Shown here in pieces: positions 7,690 to 16,503 of a stretch of DNA of 64,000 nucleotides; within the stretch, counting starts at the first letter, position 1; each line of letters starts with the position of its first letter. A program made the position numbers and the translations under genes. The notes under the pieces are model-generated. The model did no database searches, was not told the origin of the DNA, and worked only from the letters and a program-made list of their open reading frames with translations. This stretch comes from Thermaerobacter subterraneus DSM 13965 (GTDB lineage: Bacteria; Bacillota; Sulfobacillia; Thermaerobacterales; Thermaerobacteraceae), in the NCBI RefSeq assembly GCF_000183545.2, contig NZ_JH976535.1:2109837-2173836 (forward strand). Direction: 5' to 3'.

Positions 7690-8838
7690 ATGGCCACGGG
7701 TCACGGACGGGTGCGCCATTTGTTCGCCAGCGGCAACACCGGCCACGGGTTTCAGTCGTTCTTCGAATACATCGCCTGGCCCGAGCCGCGCCGGGTCTTC
7801 GTCCTCAAGGGCGGGCCGGGCACCGGCAAGTCGGCGGTCATCCGGATGGTGGCAGAGGGGCTGATGGAGAAGGGTGTGGGGGTGGAGCTGTTCCACTGCC
7901 CGTCGGATCCGTCCTCCCTGGACGGCGTCAACGCACCCGAGCTGGGGCTGGCCGTGGTGGACGGGACGCCGCCCCACGCGGTGGAGCCGCCCCTGCCCGG
8001 CCTGGTCGGCCGCCTGCTGAGCCTGGAGGCCACGGCCGGCCGGGACCTGCTGGCGTCCCGGCAGGACAGGATCGACGCTACCGGGCGGCGGGTGCGCCAG
8101 CGCTTCCAGCTGGCCCACCGCTACCTGGGACTGGCCCTGGAAGCCCTGGGCCTGTACGAGGACTTCTACGAGCATGCAGGGGCTCTTGACCTGGCGGCCC
8201 TTGACCACTCCGCCCACGAGATCGAGGCCGCCGTCTTCGAGGGGCACCGGGTCGTGCGCGCCGGGCGGCGCGGGCGGATCCGGCGCCTGTTTGCCAGCGC
8301 CGTGACCCCCGAAGGGCCCCGCCACTATCTGGACAGCCTGCTGGACCCGCTGCCCCGGCGGGTGTTCATCCGCGGCAACCCGGGCACCGGTTGCGCCACC
8401 CTGGTGGCCCGGGTGGCGGAAGCGGCCCTGCGCCGGGGCCTGGACATCGAGGCCTACCACTGCGGCCTGCACGGGCAGCGCCTGGACCACGTGCTCATCC
8501 CCGAACTGGGCGTGGCGGTGGTGCACAACGCCTACCCCCACACCTACGAACCCAAGACGGGCGACCTGGTGATCGACACGGCGGCCTTCGTCAACGTGGA
8601 AGCCCTGGAACGGTACCGGGAGGAGATGGAGGTCGCCCAGGCCCTCTTCGGGCAGGCTTTCGACCAGGGCATCTGGTACCTGCGCCGCGCCCTGATGGCC
8701 CACCAGGAGCTGGAGGCGATCTACGCCACGCCGGAGCTGCGCGCCCAGGTCGAGGCCTACGCCAGGGAGATCCTGGCGGAGGCCGGCGCCCTGATGGAAG
8801 AACAAGCCCGGCGGCGGGAGCGCCAGCAACTGGCGTGA
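7690..8838 (+). CDS. Tandem P-loop ATPase of the PRK06851 type
   Basis: 382-residue cytoplasmic protein built from two similar halves, each starting with an LFAS motif and a nucleotide-binding loop. The first half has an intact Walker A, GGPGTGKS (residues 41-48). The second has GNPGTGCA (about 229-236), in which the catalytic Lys is Cys, so only the first half should bind and hydrolyse ATP normally. Related proteins occur mainly in spore-forming Firmicutes, but their function is not established. ATG at 7690 follows AAGAGGGGGATACCAGG. Near the C-terminus a charged helix (EEQARRRERQQ) may form a coiled coil. The gene faces away from glnR across a region with a GlnR operator. Confidence 0.75.
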   Translation: MATGHGRVRHLFASGNTGHGFQSFFEYIAWPEPRRVFVLKGGPGTGKSAVIRMVAEGLMEKGVGVELFHCPSDPSSLDGVNAPELGLAVVDGTPPHAVEPPLPGLVGRLLSLEATAGRDLLASRQDRIDATGRRVRQRFQLAHRYLGLALEALGLYEDFYEHAGALDLAALDHSAHEIEAAVFEGHRVVRAGRRGRIRRLFASAVTPEGPRHYLDSLLDPLPRRVFIRGNPGTGCATLVARVAEAALRRGLDIEAYHCGLHGQRLDHVLIPELGVAVVHNAYPHTYEPKTGDLVIDTAAFVNVEALERYREEMEVAQALFGQAFDQGIWYLRRALMAHQELEAIYATPELRAQVEAYAREILAEAGALMEEQARRRERQQLA

Positions 8839-9092
8839 CGAGGTCCGCCCTGCGGCCCGGCCGGCACCACCGGGGCAGACCCGACGCAGGAGGACCGGCC
8901 AACCGGTAACGGCACCCCGGGCGGGCGGGGCCGGCTCGTCCCGGCCGCAGCCTTTCCGGCCGCGGCCGGCGCTCCCCGGGCCCCGGCGGACCCCGGAGCC
9001 CCGCTGTCCGGTCGCCGGTCCCGTAAGGTACGCTAGGTGCGGAGGCGCCTCTCTGGCAGGCGCCACGCCAGCAAGCGGCAGGGAGGGCGACC

Positions 9093-10817
9093 ATGGCCCG
9101 CGACGCGACCGTGCCCGGGCAGGAGCGAGCAGCGCAGGTGGAGGGCATCCACCACGTCACCATGATCGCCGGCGATCCCCAGGCCAACGCGGACTTCTAC
9201 GGCGGCGTGCTGGGGATGCGGCTGGTCAAGCGGACCGTGAATTTCGACGACCCGGGGACCTACCACTTCTACTTCGGCGACGAGACGGGCCGGCCCGGCA
9301 CCCTGCTCACCTTCTTCCCCGTGCCCGGCGCCGGCCGCGGCCGTCACGGCGCCGGCCAGGCCACCCTGGTGTACCTCTCCGTTCCGGAAGGAACCCTGGA
9401 CTACTGGCAAGGGCGCCTGGAAGGATTTGGCGTGGCCTGCCACCGGCGGCCGGGCCCCCTGGGCCGGCAGGCCCTGTTCTTCCAGGATCCCGACGGCCTG
9501 CCCCTGGCCCTGGTGGAGGAACCCGGCCCCGGCGGGCCGGGCTGGCCGGGCGGGCCCGTGCCCGCCACCGCCGCCATCGGCGCCGTCGCCGGCGTGCGCC
9601 TTACGGTTCGCGACATCGAACCCACGGCCAGGATCCTTCGGGAGCTCGGGTACCGGCCGGCGGGCGGCCGCTCCGGCCGGGAGCAGCCGGGATCCCAGGG
9701 GACGGATGGCGCTCCCGCCCCACCCGCCCCGCAGGAACCAGGGCCGGCCTCCCCGCCCCAGCTCTGGGTCGCCGGGCCGGGCGGCACCGGCCGCTGGCTG
9801 GAGCTGGCCGGCGACGCCCGTGCTCCCCGGGGCACCCTGGGGGCGGGCACGGTGCATCACGTGGCCTTCCGCACGCCCACGGACCGGACCCAGGCGGCCT
9901 GGCAGCAGCACCTCGCCCGGCTGGGCCTGCACGTCACGCCGGTCCAGGATCGCCAGTATTTCCGCTCCATCTACTTCCGGGAGCCGGGGGGCGTGCTCTT
10001 CGAGATCGCCACCGATCCACCGGGTTTCTTGATCGACGAGGACCGGGACGCTCTGGGCACCGGGCTGCGCCTGCCGCCCTGGTACGAACCGGCCCGGGCG
10101 GCCCTGGAGCAGGCCCTGCCGCCGCTGCACCACCCCAGCGGTTTTGGGGAGCTGGGCTTCATCCACCGGTTCGCCCGCGGTACGGATGACCCCGATCGGG
10201 CCCCGGTGCTCTTGCTCCTCCACGGCACGGGAGGCGACGAGCACGACCTGCTGCCCCTGGGTGCCCATCTGTGGCCCGGGGCCGCCCTATTGAGCCCCAG
10301 GGGCCAGGTGCTGGAGGACGGCATGCCCCGGTTCTTCCGCCGCCTGGCGCCCGGCGTGCTGGACGCCGCCGACCTGCGCCGGCGGGCCGGCGACATGGCC
10401 CGGTTCGTCACCGCGGCGGCGCGCCGCTACGGTTTTGACCCGGGGCGGGTGGTGGCGGTGGGTTACAGCAACGGCGCCAACCTGGCAGCAGCCCTGCTGC
10501 TGCGCCACCCCCGGCTGCTGGCGGGGGCGGTGCTGTTCCGGCCCATGGCCGTTCCCGTGGAGGCCCCTGAGGCGGGTGCGCTGGCGGGGCGGCCGGTTCT
10601 CGTCGCGGCCGGGCGGCAGGACCCGGTGGTGCCTCCAGAGCAGAGCCTCCAGCTGGTCCGGACCCTGGAAGCCGCAGGCGCGGCGGTCACCCTGCACCGG
10701 GCCGGCACGGGCCACCAGCTGGAGCGGGCCGAGCTGGACGCCGCCGCCCGGTGGCTGGCCGTCGAGGCCCGCTGGCCGTGGCACGGCAGCGGGGAGGGCC
10801 CCGCAGCCACGGAGTGA
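9093..10817 (+). CDS. Fusion of MhqO-like ring-cleaving dioxygenase and MhqD-like hydrolase
   Basis: 574 residues joining two enzymes that are separate genes in Bacillus (mhqO/mhqE and mhqD). Residues 15-310 are two vicinal-oxygen-chelate modules with likely metal ligands in GIHHVTM (His20/21), VHHVAF and VLFEIATDPPGF. Residues about 365-565 are an alpha/beta hydrolase of the phospholipase/carboxylesterase type: LLHGTGGDEHDL, nucleophile in GYSNGANL, Asp in GRQDPVVP and His in GTGHQLE. The likely role is detoxification of quinones or catechols by ring opening and hydrolysis of the product. ATG at 9093 follows GGGAGGGCGACC. No MarR-type regulator is adjacent. Confidence 0.85.
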   Translation: MARDATVPGQERAAQVEGIHHVTMIAGDPQANADFYGGVLGMRLVKRTVNFDDPGTYHFYFGDETGRPGTLLTFFPVPGAGRGRHGAGQATLVYLSVPEGTLDYWQGRLEGFGVACHRRPGPLGRQALFFQDPDGLPLALVEEPGPGGPGWPGGPVPATAAIGAVAGVRLTVRDIEPTARILRELGYRPAGGRSGREQPGSQGTDGAPAPPAPQEPGPASPPQLWVAGPGGTGRWLELAGDARAPRGTLGAGTVHHVAFRTPTDRTQAAWQQHLARLGLHVTPVQDRQYFRSIYFREPGGVLFEIATDPPGFLIDEDRDALGTGLRLPPWYEPARAALEQALPPLHHPSGFGELGFIHRFARGTDDPDRAPVLLLLHGTGGDEHDLLPLGAHLWPGAALLSPRGQVLEDGMPRFFRRLAPGVLDAADLRRRAGDMARFVTAAARRYGFDPGRVVAVGYSNGANLAAALLLRHPRLLAGAVLFRPMAVPVEAPEAGALAGRPVLVAAGRQDPVVPPEQSLQLVRTLEAAGAAVTLHRAGTGHQLERAELDAAARWLAVEARWPWHGSGEGPAATE

Positions 10818-10915
10818 AGGGCTCGAGGCGTCCACCCGAGAATCATTGGGGCAACGCGGAGGCCAGGGATGCGGCCTGGGCGATCCCGCGCCCTGCCGCC
10901 AGGGGGTATGCCGCC

Positions 10916-12304
10916 ATGGGCGGAACCAGGACGGCTGCTACCGGGGAGCCACCGGTGCCGGACCCGTGGGACGATCTGGAGTCCCTGTGCCGCCTTCCCC
11001 ACCGGGGCACCTGTACGCCCGAAGAGGGGCGGGCGGCCCGCTGGCTGGCGGCGCGGCTGGCGGAGCTGGGCTTTGAGGTCGACCTGCAGCCCTTCACCGC
11101 GCCGCGCCACACCCTCTACCTGGGCCCCGGCCTCACCGGCCTGGTGCTGGCGGCCCTGGGCCTGGCCGGTGCCCGCTGGGCCGGCCCCGGAGCCGGCAGC
11201 GGGCTGCTGGCCCTTATGGCCCTTGTGACCCTGGTTCCCCTGCTGGGGGAGCTGGCCTTGTGGCCCGGCGGCATCCCCGTCAGCCTGGCCTGGGTGGTGC
11301 CGCGGGGTCGTTCCCAGAATGTGGTGGCACGCTGGCCGCAAGGCGCCCCGCGGGCGGCAGCGGCCCGGCAGCCCGCCGAAGCGGGCCCGGGACCCTCGGC
11401 AGCGGGACTGCCGGCGGCCGGCCCGCAGGAGCCGCCCGGCGGCCGGCGGGGTGAGCCGGGGCCGCTGCACCTGGTGATCACCGCCCACTACGACACCCAG
11501 TGGGGCAGCTGGCTCTTCGCACCGCGCTTTCTGCCCTGGCTGCAGGCCTTTTTCGTTGCCGGGTATGCCGCCTTCGCCGCGGTGCCCCTCTTGCTGGCGG
11601 CCCGGGCCGCGGGGATGGCCGCCGCCGCGCCGCTGGCCGCGGCAGCCCTGGTTTCCGCGGCGGTGGCCGGGTTCCTCCTGCTCAGCTGGGCCACCGGGCG
11701 GCCCATCAACGGGGCCAACGACAACGGCTCCGGGGTCGCCGTGGCCCTGGCCCTGGCAAGGCGCTGGGCTGCGCGCCCCCTGCCGGGGGTCGAGCTGGTG
11801 GTGGCGTTGACGGGGGCCGAGGAGACGGGCATGCGGGGCATGGCGGCCCTGCTCTCCCACCCCTGGTTCCCGCGGCCGCGCGGGAGCCGGGTGGCGGTGC
11901 TCAACATCGACAACGTGGGTGCCGGCCGGCTCCACTACCTGACGGCCGAAGGCATGCTGCTGCCCGTGCGCTACGACGCCCGCCTGGTCCAGGAGGCCCG
12001 CCGGCTGGCGGCGGCGCTGCCGGCGGGCCGGCTGACCCCGGGGCCGCGGCCCCTCCTGCCCACCGATGCCCTGGTCCCCGCGGCGCGGCGGATCCCGGTC
12101 ATCACCTTCCTGGCGACCGGTCCCGGCGGCCGCATTCCCCATTACCACTGGCACACCGACCGCCTGGAGCACGTGGACCGTGCCCATCTGGCCGAAGTCG
12201 CCCGCGTGCTGTGGACCTACGTGGCCCAGCTGGCGGGTGAGCCGCGCGCCGGCCGTTATCCGCCCGAACGGGCTTCCGCGAACCGGCCCAGGACGTGGAC
12301 CTGA
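10916..12304 (+). CDS. M28-family zinc metallopeptidase with membrane segments
   Basis: 462-residue aminopeptidase-like protein. Metal-binding motifs are in order: HYDTQW (His191, Asp193), NGANDNGSG, AEETGMRG (catalytic Glu pair), NIDNVG and HYHWHTDRLEHV. Unlike soluble M28 enzymes, it carries hydrophobic segments at about residues 68-120 and 200-262, the second between the first two zinc motifs, so it is probably membrane-anchored. The active-site side is not clear. ATG at 10916 follows AGGGGGTATGCCGCC; an in-frame frame extends upstream to 10751 but has no comparable start signal. The last 25 residues fall in a duplicated DNA segment. Confidence 0.8.
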   Translation: MGGTRTAATGEPPVPDPWDDLESLCRLPHRGTCTPEEGRAARWLAARLAELGFEVDLQPFTAPRHTLYLGPGLTGLVLAALGLAGARWAGPGAGSGLLALMALVTLVPLLGELALWPGGIPVSLAWVVPRGRSQNVVARWPQGAPRAAAARQPAEAGPGPSAAGLPAAGPQEPPGGRRGEPGPLHLVITAHYDTQWGSWLFAPRFLPWLQAFFVAGYAAFAAVPLLLAARAAGMAAAAPLAAAALVSAAVAGFLLLSWATGRPINGANDNGSGVAVALALARRWAARPLPGVELVVALTGAEETGMRGMAALLSHPWFPRPRGSRVAVLNIDNVGAGRLHYLTAEGMLLPVRYDARLVQEARRLAAALPAGRLTPGPRPLLPTDALVPAARRIPVITFLATGPGGRIPHYHWHTDRLEHVDRAHLAEVARVLWTYVAQLAGEPRAGRYPPERASANRPRTWT

Positions 12305-12350
12305 CGGCGCGGGCCCGCCGCGCGCCGGCCGTTACCCGGCCTGAACGGGC
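12241..12350. repeat. Imperfect direct repeat of about 33 bp
   Basis: GCCGCGCGCCGGCCGTTA at 12241 recurs at 12317, followed in both copies by a similar GAACGGGC segment (12241-12273 and 12317-12350). The first copy is inside the 3' end of the M28 gene and the second lies just after its stop. This suggests a local duplication. The rest of the 320-bp gap before the cupredoxin gene holds a GC-rich hairpin near 12437-12457 and a possible -10 element TATAAA at 12577. Confidence 0.5.
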
Positions 12351-12624
12351 CCCTGCCGCGCCGGGCGGGCCCGCCGGGCGCGCTTCCGTCCCCAGGGCGG
12401 GCAGGCTATGGCTTGCGGGGACTCCGCTCGCCCGGGCCTTCGCGGCCCGGGCCCGAGTCCGGGACCAGGGCCGGGCGCGGGATCGGGTTCCGGGGCCGGC
12501 CGCGGCGCCGGCCCCGGTCGAGGGACGGGGGTTGAAATCGGTTATCCATCCGAGTGCGGGAACCTCCGGGATGGGATATAAAAGAACGGTGGACCGAAAT
12601 CCCGTAAGGAGGGACTTGCCCAGC

Positions 12625-13026
12625 ATGAAGCGCGCACGCCGTTCTCTGCTGGTGGTCGCGGCCCTGATGCTGCTGGCCCTGCCGGTCCTCGCCGCTTGCG
12701 GCGGCGGTGGCGGCGGCGGCAACGAGGGCAACGGTGGCGACCAGGCGGCCGGAAACAAGATCACGGTGACCGCCCAGAACATGTCCTTTGACCAGACGGA
12801 GATCAACCTGAAGAAGGGCCAGACCTACACCATCGAGCTGGTCAACAACGACTCCGTCCAGCATGACCTGGCGGCGGAGCAGCTCGGTCTGGAAATCGGC
12901 CTGACGGATCCCGGCAAGAGCACCTCCGTCGAGTTCACGCCCCAGCAGACGGGCGACTTCGAGTTCATCTGCACGGTGCCCGGCCACTCCGCCACGATGA
13001 AGGGCACCATCCGCGTCACCGAGTGA
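12625..13026 (+). CDS. Blue-copper (cupredoxin) lipoprotein
   Basis: 133-residue exported electron-transfer protein. The N-terminus has two Arg-rich residues, a hydrophobic core and a lipobox ending at Cys25 (VLAAC), then a Gly-rich tether. The plastocyanin-like domain has the complete type-1 copper set: His80 (SVQHDL), Cys116, His121 and Met125 (FICTVPGHSATM). ATG at 12625 follows AAGGAGGG with 10-nt spacing. TATAAA at 12577-12582 is a possible -10 with a poor -35. A strong terminator follows, so it is monocistronic. It could deliver electrons to the aa3-type oxidase encoded at 54.6-59.4 kb, whose subunit II lacks a cytochrome c domain; that link is inference. Confidence 0.9.
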   Translation: MKRARRSLLVVAALMLLALPVLAACGGGGGGGNEGNGGDQAAGNKITVTAQNMSFDQTEINLKKGQTYTIELVNNDSVQHDLAAEQLGLEIGLTDPGKSTSVEFTPQQTGDFEFICTVPGHSATMKGTIRVTE

Positions 13027-13109
13027 CGTTCCCGGGTCGCCGAGGCACAGCAGGCCTGAAGCCCGGAAGCGGTGCGCGGTAACGCGCGGATCACATCCCC
13101 GCAAGCTCG

Positions 13110-13140
13110 GGAGGCAGCCGGCAGGCTGCCTCCTTTCTTG
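13110..13140 (+). terminator. Rho-independent terminator after the cupredoxin gene
   Basis: GGAGGCAGCC (13110-13119) pairs perfectly with GGCTGCCTCC (13124-13133) around a GGCA loop and is followed by TTTCTTG. It lies 84 bp after the cupredoxin stop. Confidence 0.85.
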
Positions 13141-13328
13141 TCCTCTTGTCCCCCGCCGCCGGGTCCTTGCCCGGGCTGCCGGCGCCACCCGGGCCCCCTG
13201 GCGCGCCGCCTCCCCACGTAAGCTATATTGGTGGCGAGAACCCGCCGCCCGGCGGCCCGTCACCGGACCGGCGCCGCGCCACCAAGGTCCGGCGGGCCCC
13301 TCCCCAGGGCGGCAACGAGGTGACCCGG

Positions 13329-14048
13329 GTGCGGCCGACGCCCAGCATGGAAGACTACCTGGAGACCATCTACGAGCTCATCCGCAGCAAGGGCTACGCC
13401 CGGGTGAGCGACATCGCCCTGGCCCTGAACCTGCAGCCGTCCTCCGTCACCCGCATGGTCCAGCGACTGGACGAGCAGAACTTCGTCACCTACGAGCGAT
13501 ACCGGGGCCTGGTGCTCACGGAGCGCGGCGAGGCCATCGGCAGGGCCATGCGCCAGCGGCACGAGACGCTGGCCACCTTCCTGCGCCTGCTGGGCGTGCA
13601 CGACGAGGAGGTGGTCCAGCAGGATGTGGAGGGCATCGAGCACCACGTCAGCCGCCAAACCCTGGAGCGCATCGAGCGGTTCGTCGCCTTCGCCCGGGCC
13701 AACCCCGCGTGGATGAACCAGCTTCACGCCGCCATGAACACCGGCGGCAGCGCGGCCGGCCCTGGGAACGCCGGCGGCCCGCCCGCCGGGGAAACGGCCG
13801 GCGGGCCGGACGTCCCTGGCAGCAGGGGGAGCGGGAGGCCGGCCTGGGACGGGCCGGCGCGGGGTAGCGAGGCCCCCGCCGGGCTTGCCCGCCACCAGGC
13901 TGCCGGCAGCGGGGGCGACAACGGGGCGGGTGGTGAAATGGCGGGCGGCGACGAGGCTCGCGGGGCCGCCCGCGGCCCGGACGCCCGCAGCCAGGTGGCC
14001 GGACCGGCCGGTTCTACCCGCCCGCCTCGCAGCGGACGTAATCCTTGA
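13329..14048 (+). CDS. mntR: MntR-type manganese-responsive repressor with long C-terminal extension
   Basis: 239 residues. The first 140 match Bacillus MntR (142 residues) closely: TPSMEDYLETIYEL, GYARVSDIALAL, QPSSVTRMVQRL, YRGLVLTERG, RQRHETL, and VEGIEHH; the metal-ligand positions (Asp9, Glu12, the RH histidine and the VEGIEHH residues) are present. It would repress manganese uptake genes when Mn(II) is bound. The GTG at 13329 is chosen because GAGGTG lies 6 nt upstream and gives the Bacillus-like N-terminus; GTG at 13320 is possible. Residues 141-239 are a Gly/Ala/Pro-rich tail not seen in MntR. The end overlaps the convergent SH3b gene by 35 bp. TATATT at 13224-13229 may be a -10 element. 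Confidence 0.87.
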   Translation: MRPTPSMEDYLETIYELIRSKGYARVSDIALALNLQPSSVTRMVQRLDEQNFVTYERYRGLVLTERGEAIGRAMRQRHETLATFLRLLGVHDEEVVQQDVEGIEHHVSRQTLERIERFVAFARANPAWMNQLHAAMNTGGSAAGPGNAGGPPAGETAGGPDVPGSRGSGRPAWDGPARGSEAPAGLARHQAAGSGGDNGAGGEMAGGDEARGAARGPDARSQVAGPAGSTRPPRSGRNP

Positions 14049-14403
14049 AAACGTAACCCGTCTCGCCCCCCACCAGCTGCACCTCGGCCCAGAAACCCTC
14101 GAAGGCCATGACGATGACCGGCGTCCCGCGGCCCACCCGGGCCAGGACCTCGGACTTGCCGGAGGGCCGCTGGCGGACGTTGACGTCATCGTGGGTGACG
14201 ACGCCGAAACAATGGAACCGCTCGGGAACCCGGTCCTGGAACAGTTCGAGGCTCTGGAGCTGGAAGCGCTGGTAGTTGTACATCATCTGCGCCAGGCGCC
14301 GCTCCGTCTCCTTGGTGGCGGCATCCACCAGCTGCTTGTAGTGGTCGAGCAGGGGACGCTCCTGCTCCCGCAATTCGGCCGCCAGTTCCTTGATCCGCGA
14401 CAC
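14014..14403 (-). CDS. SH3b-domain protein with N-terminal coiled coil
   Basis: 129 residues. GTG at 14403 follows GGGGGAGGAACC. Residues 1-60 are helical and charged (IKELAAELREQERPLLDHYK and onward), probably a coiled coil. Residues 68-125 form a bacterial SH3 domain (DDVNVRQRPSGKSEVLARV, FWAEVQLVGGETGYVFKDYV), which usually binds cell-wall or protein ligands. There is no signal peptide or membrane anchor, so it is predicted cytoplasmic, which is unusual for SH3b. It overlaps mntR convergently. Function unknown. Confidence 0.75.
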   Translation of the reverse strand: MSRIKELAAELREQERPLLDHYKQLVDAATKETERRLAQMMYNYQRFQLQSLELFQDRVPERFHCFGVVTHDDVNVRQRPSGKSEVLARVGRGTPVIVMAFEGFWAEVQLVGGETGYVFKDYVRCEAGG

Positions 14404-14529
14404 GGTTCCTCCCCCTTCCGGTCAAGCGGCGTCGGCGGTGCCGGTGCACCGGCCGGCGGTGACCCGGCCGCCACCGGACCCGTATGACCCTATGCAGGGG
14501 AAGAACCGGACATGCCGGGAGGTGTTCCC

Positions 14530-15252
14530 TTGTCCCCCATGCCGGAAGCCCATCCCTTTTCCGAACCCTTCGGCTTTCTGCCGCCTCCCTCCCCGCCCTA
14601 CGGCGTGGTGGTGGCAGGAGGTGACCTGGACGAACCGGCCCTGGTGGCCGAAACGGCCCGCCTGGTGGCCGGGGCGTCCCTCTGCATCGCCGCCGACGGG
14701 GGCCTGCGCCTTCTGCGGGCAGCCAGCCTCTGGCCGCATTTGCTGGCCGGCGACTTCGACACCCTGACCGCCGCGGAAGTGGAGGCGGCCCGGGCGGCCG
14801 GCGTGGAGGTCCGGCGCGTTCCCCCCGCCAAGGACTTCACCGACACCGAGCTGGCCCTGGACCTGGCCCGGCAGCGGCTGGGCCCGGCTCCCCTCTACCT
14901 GGTGGGCGGGGTGGGAGACCGGGTCGACCACACCCTGACCAACCTGTTGATGGCCGCGCGCTGGGTGGCCGGCGGCCACGCCCTCAGGGTGCTGGCCGCA
15001 CCCGCCCACGTCGCGCCCCTGGTGGGCCCCGGCGAGGTCCGGTTCCAGGGCCGGCCGGGGCAGGTCGTCTCCCTGGTACCCCTCACCCCCCGGATGACCG
15101 GCGTGAGCACCGAAGGGCTGGTCTACCCCCTGGCGGACGCCACGCTGGCCTGGGGAACGGCCTACACCGTCAGCAACGCCCTGGCGGGTACCGAGGGGGC
15201 ATTTCGCGCCCGGACCGGGCTGGGGCTGGTGATCCTCCAGCGGCGGCACTGA
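14530..15252 (+). CDS. thiN: Thiamine pyrophosphokinase
   Basis: About 240 residues; transfers pyrophosphate from ATP to thiamine, giving thiamine diphosphate. The family motifs are all present: ADGGLRLL, AGDFDT, KDFTDTELAL, GGVGDRVDHTLTN and the C-terminal thiamine-binding part with SNALAG. TTG at 14530 is preferred because GGGAGGTG lies 5 nt upstream; ATG at 14512 is a weaker alternative. It is transcribed away from the SH3b gene and is followed by a convergent gene. I see no THI-box riboswitch upstream, consistent with a salvage kinase. Confidence 0.88.
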   Translation: MSPMPEAHPFSEPFGFLPPPSPPYGVVVAGGDLDEPALVAETARLVAGASLCIAADGGLRLLRAASLWPHLLAGDFDTLTAAEVEAARAAGVEVRRVPPAKDFTDTELALDLARQRLGPAPLYLVGGVGDRVDHTLTNLLMAARWVAGGHALRVLAAPAHVAPLVGPGEVRFQGRPGQVVSLVPLTPRMTGVSTEGLVYPLADATLAWGTAYTVSNALAGTEGAFRARTGLGLVILQRRH

Positions 15253-15420
15253 CCCGGCCGCCCGCACCCCCCAGCCTGAAAGGGCCGTGCCGTCGGCCGC
15301 CCTGGGGACGGTCCGGGTCGACCACCCGGGCACGGGCCGGAGCTGCGGTGCCGCCCCCGGCCGGCAGCCGCCCGCACCGCCGCAATCCGGACCGGAGCGG
15401 CGTTGCCCCGGCCCGGCCCC

Positions 15421-16419
15421 TCAGGGCGCCACCCGCAGGGGCACCAGCCGGTGCGGATCGCCTTCGAACGCGAGCCGCTCCGGGTAGAGCCACGCAGCCA
15501 GCCGTTCAAGGCCTTCCAGGGCCGCCGGGCCCGCCCCCAGCAGCTGGGCGGGCGGCAGGTAGAGCGCCGTGCCCACCGCCGGTCCGCCCGGCGGGACCAC
15601 GGGCGTCAAAAGCGGGGTCACCACCCGCACGGGACCTGGGTGGCCCAGGGCCCGCCACCCCTCCTCGCCCGCCTGCCAGCCCGCACCAGCCCCGGCCGGG
15701 ACGTCGAGCCGGGCCAGGCCTCCCCAGCGGCTGCCCGGGCGGTGCCACCACGCCGCAATCCCCGTCCCCCCTGCCCTTTCACCCGGCCTTCCCTCCGCCG
15801 GCAGGCGCCCCCCGGCCCGCCGCACCAGGGTGGCCACCGGGCTGCCCGGCTGCGCCCAGACCGGCGGTTGATCCCACGCCAGCACCACCACCACCGGCCG
15901 TTGCGCCTCGGGCACCCCAGCCACGGCGGCTGCGACCCGATCGAGCCGGCGCCGGTAGGCCGCGGCCAGCTCCTGGCCGCGGCCGGGCTGGTTCAACCAC
16001 CCGGCCAGGCGCCGGGCGGCAGCGGGGAGCTGGTCCACGTCCCGCCACCGCAAGGTGGCCGCCGGCCAGCCCAGGGCCCGCAATCGTGCCGCCAGCCCCG
16101 GCTGGCGGGTCACCGCCGGCAGGACCACCAGGCCTGCACCGCTCTCCCGCAGGCGCTGCTCTTCGGCTCCGGCGGGGAGGACGATGACGGCCTCCTCGCC
16201 CAGAAGCGCCCGGGCCAGGTCGCAGAGATCCCGGCCGCTGCAGGCCACGCGCCGGGGCGGGCCGGGCAGCGCCACCCGCTGGCCGAGATCGTCCCGGAAC
16301 ACCCAGCGGCCCGGCGCCGGGGCGGGGGAACGGGCGGCCGCCGCCACCCAGCCGGCGGCCAGGCCCGCAAGGGCCGCGGCCACCCAGACCCATCGCCGGC
16401 GGAAAAAGTTCACGGGCAC
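15421..16419 (-). CDS. BtuF/FhuD-like periplasmic substrate-binding protein
   Basis: 332 residues with an N-terminal membrane anchor or uncleaved signal (residues 9-30, rich in Ala/Leu) and no lipobox. After it comes FRDDLGQRVALPGPPRRVAC, the typical opening of cobalamin/iron-siderophore binding proteins, then LVVLPAV, a long helical backbone (LAGWLNQPGRGQELAAAYRRR) and a second lobe with RPVVVVLAWDQ. GTG at 16419 follows GGGAGGGGCAATCCCG. No permease or ATPase genes lie nearby, so it is an orphan component or has diverged. The ligand cannot be assigned. Confidence 0.65.
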   Translation of the reverse strand: MPVNFFRRRWVWVAAALAGLAAGWVAAAARSPAPAPGRWVFRDDLGQRVALPGPPRRVACSGRDLCDLARALLGEEAVIVLPAGAEEQRLRESGAGLVVLPAVTRQPGLAARLRALGWPAATLRWRDVDQLPAAARRLAGWLNQPGRGQELAAAYRRRLDRVAAAVAGVPEAQRPVVVVLAWDQPPVWAQPGSPVATLVRRAGGRLPAEGRPGERAGGTGIAAWWHRPGSRWGGLARLDVPAGAGAGWQAGEEGWRALGHPGPVRVVTPLLTPVVPPGGPAVGTALYLPPAQLLGAGPAALEGLERLAAWLYPERLAFEGDPHRLVPLRVAP

Positions 16420-16503
16420 CGGGATTGCCCCTCCCGGTGCCCATGGCTATGTCCCCGCCCGGCGAGAAAGACCGCGTTCTCCCGCCGGCACAGACCATCT
16501 CCC

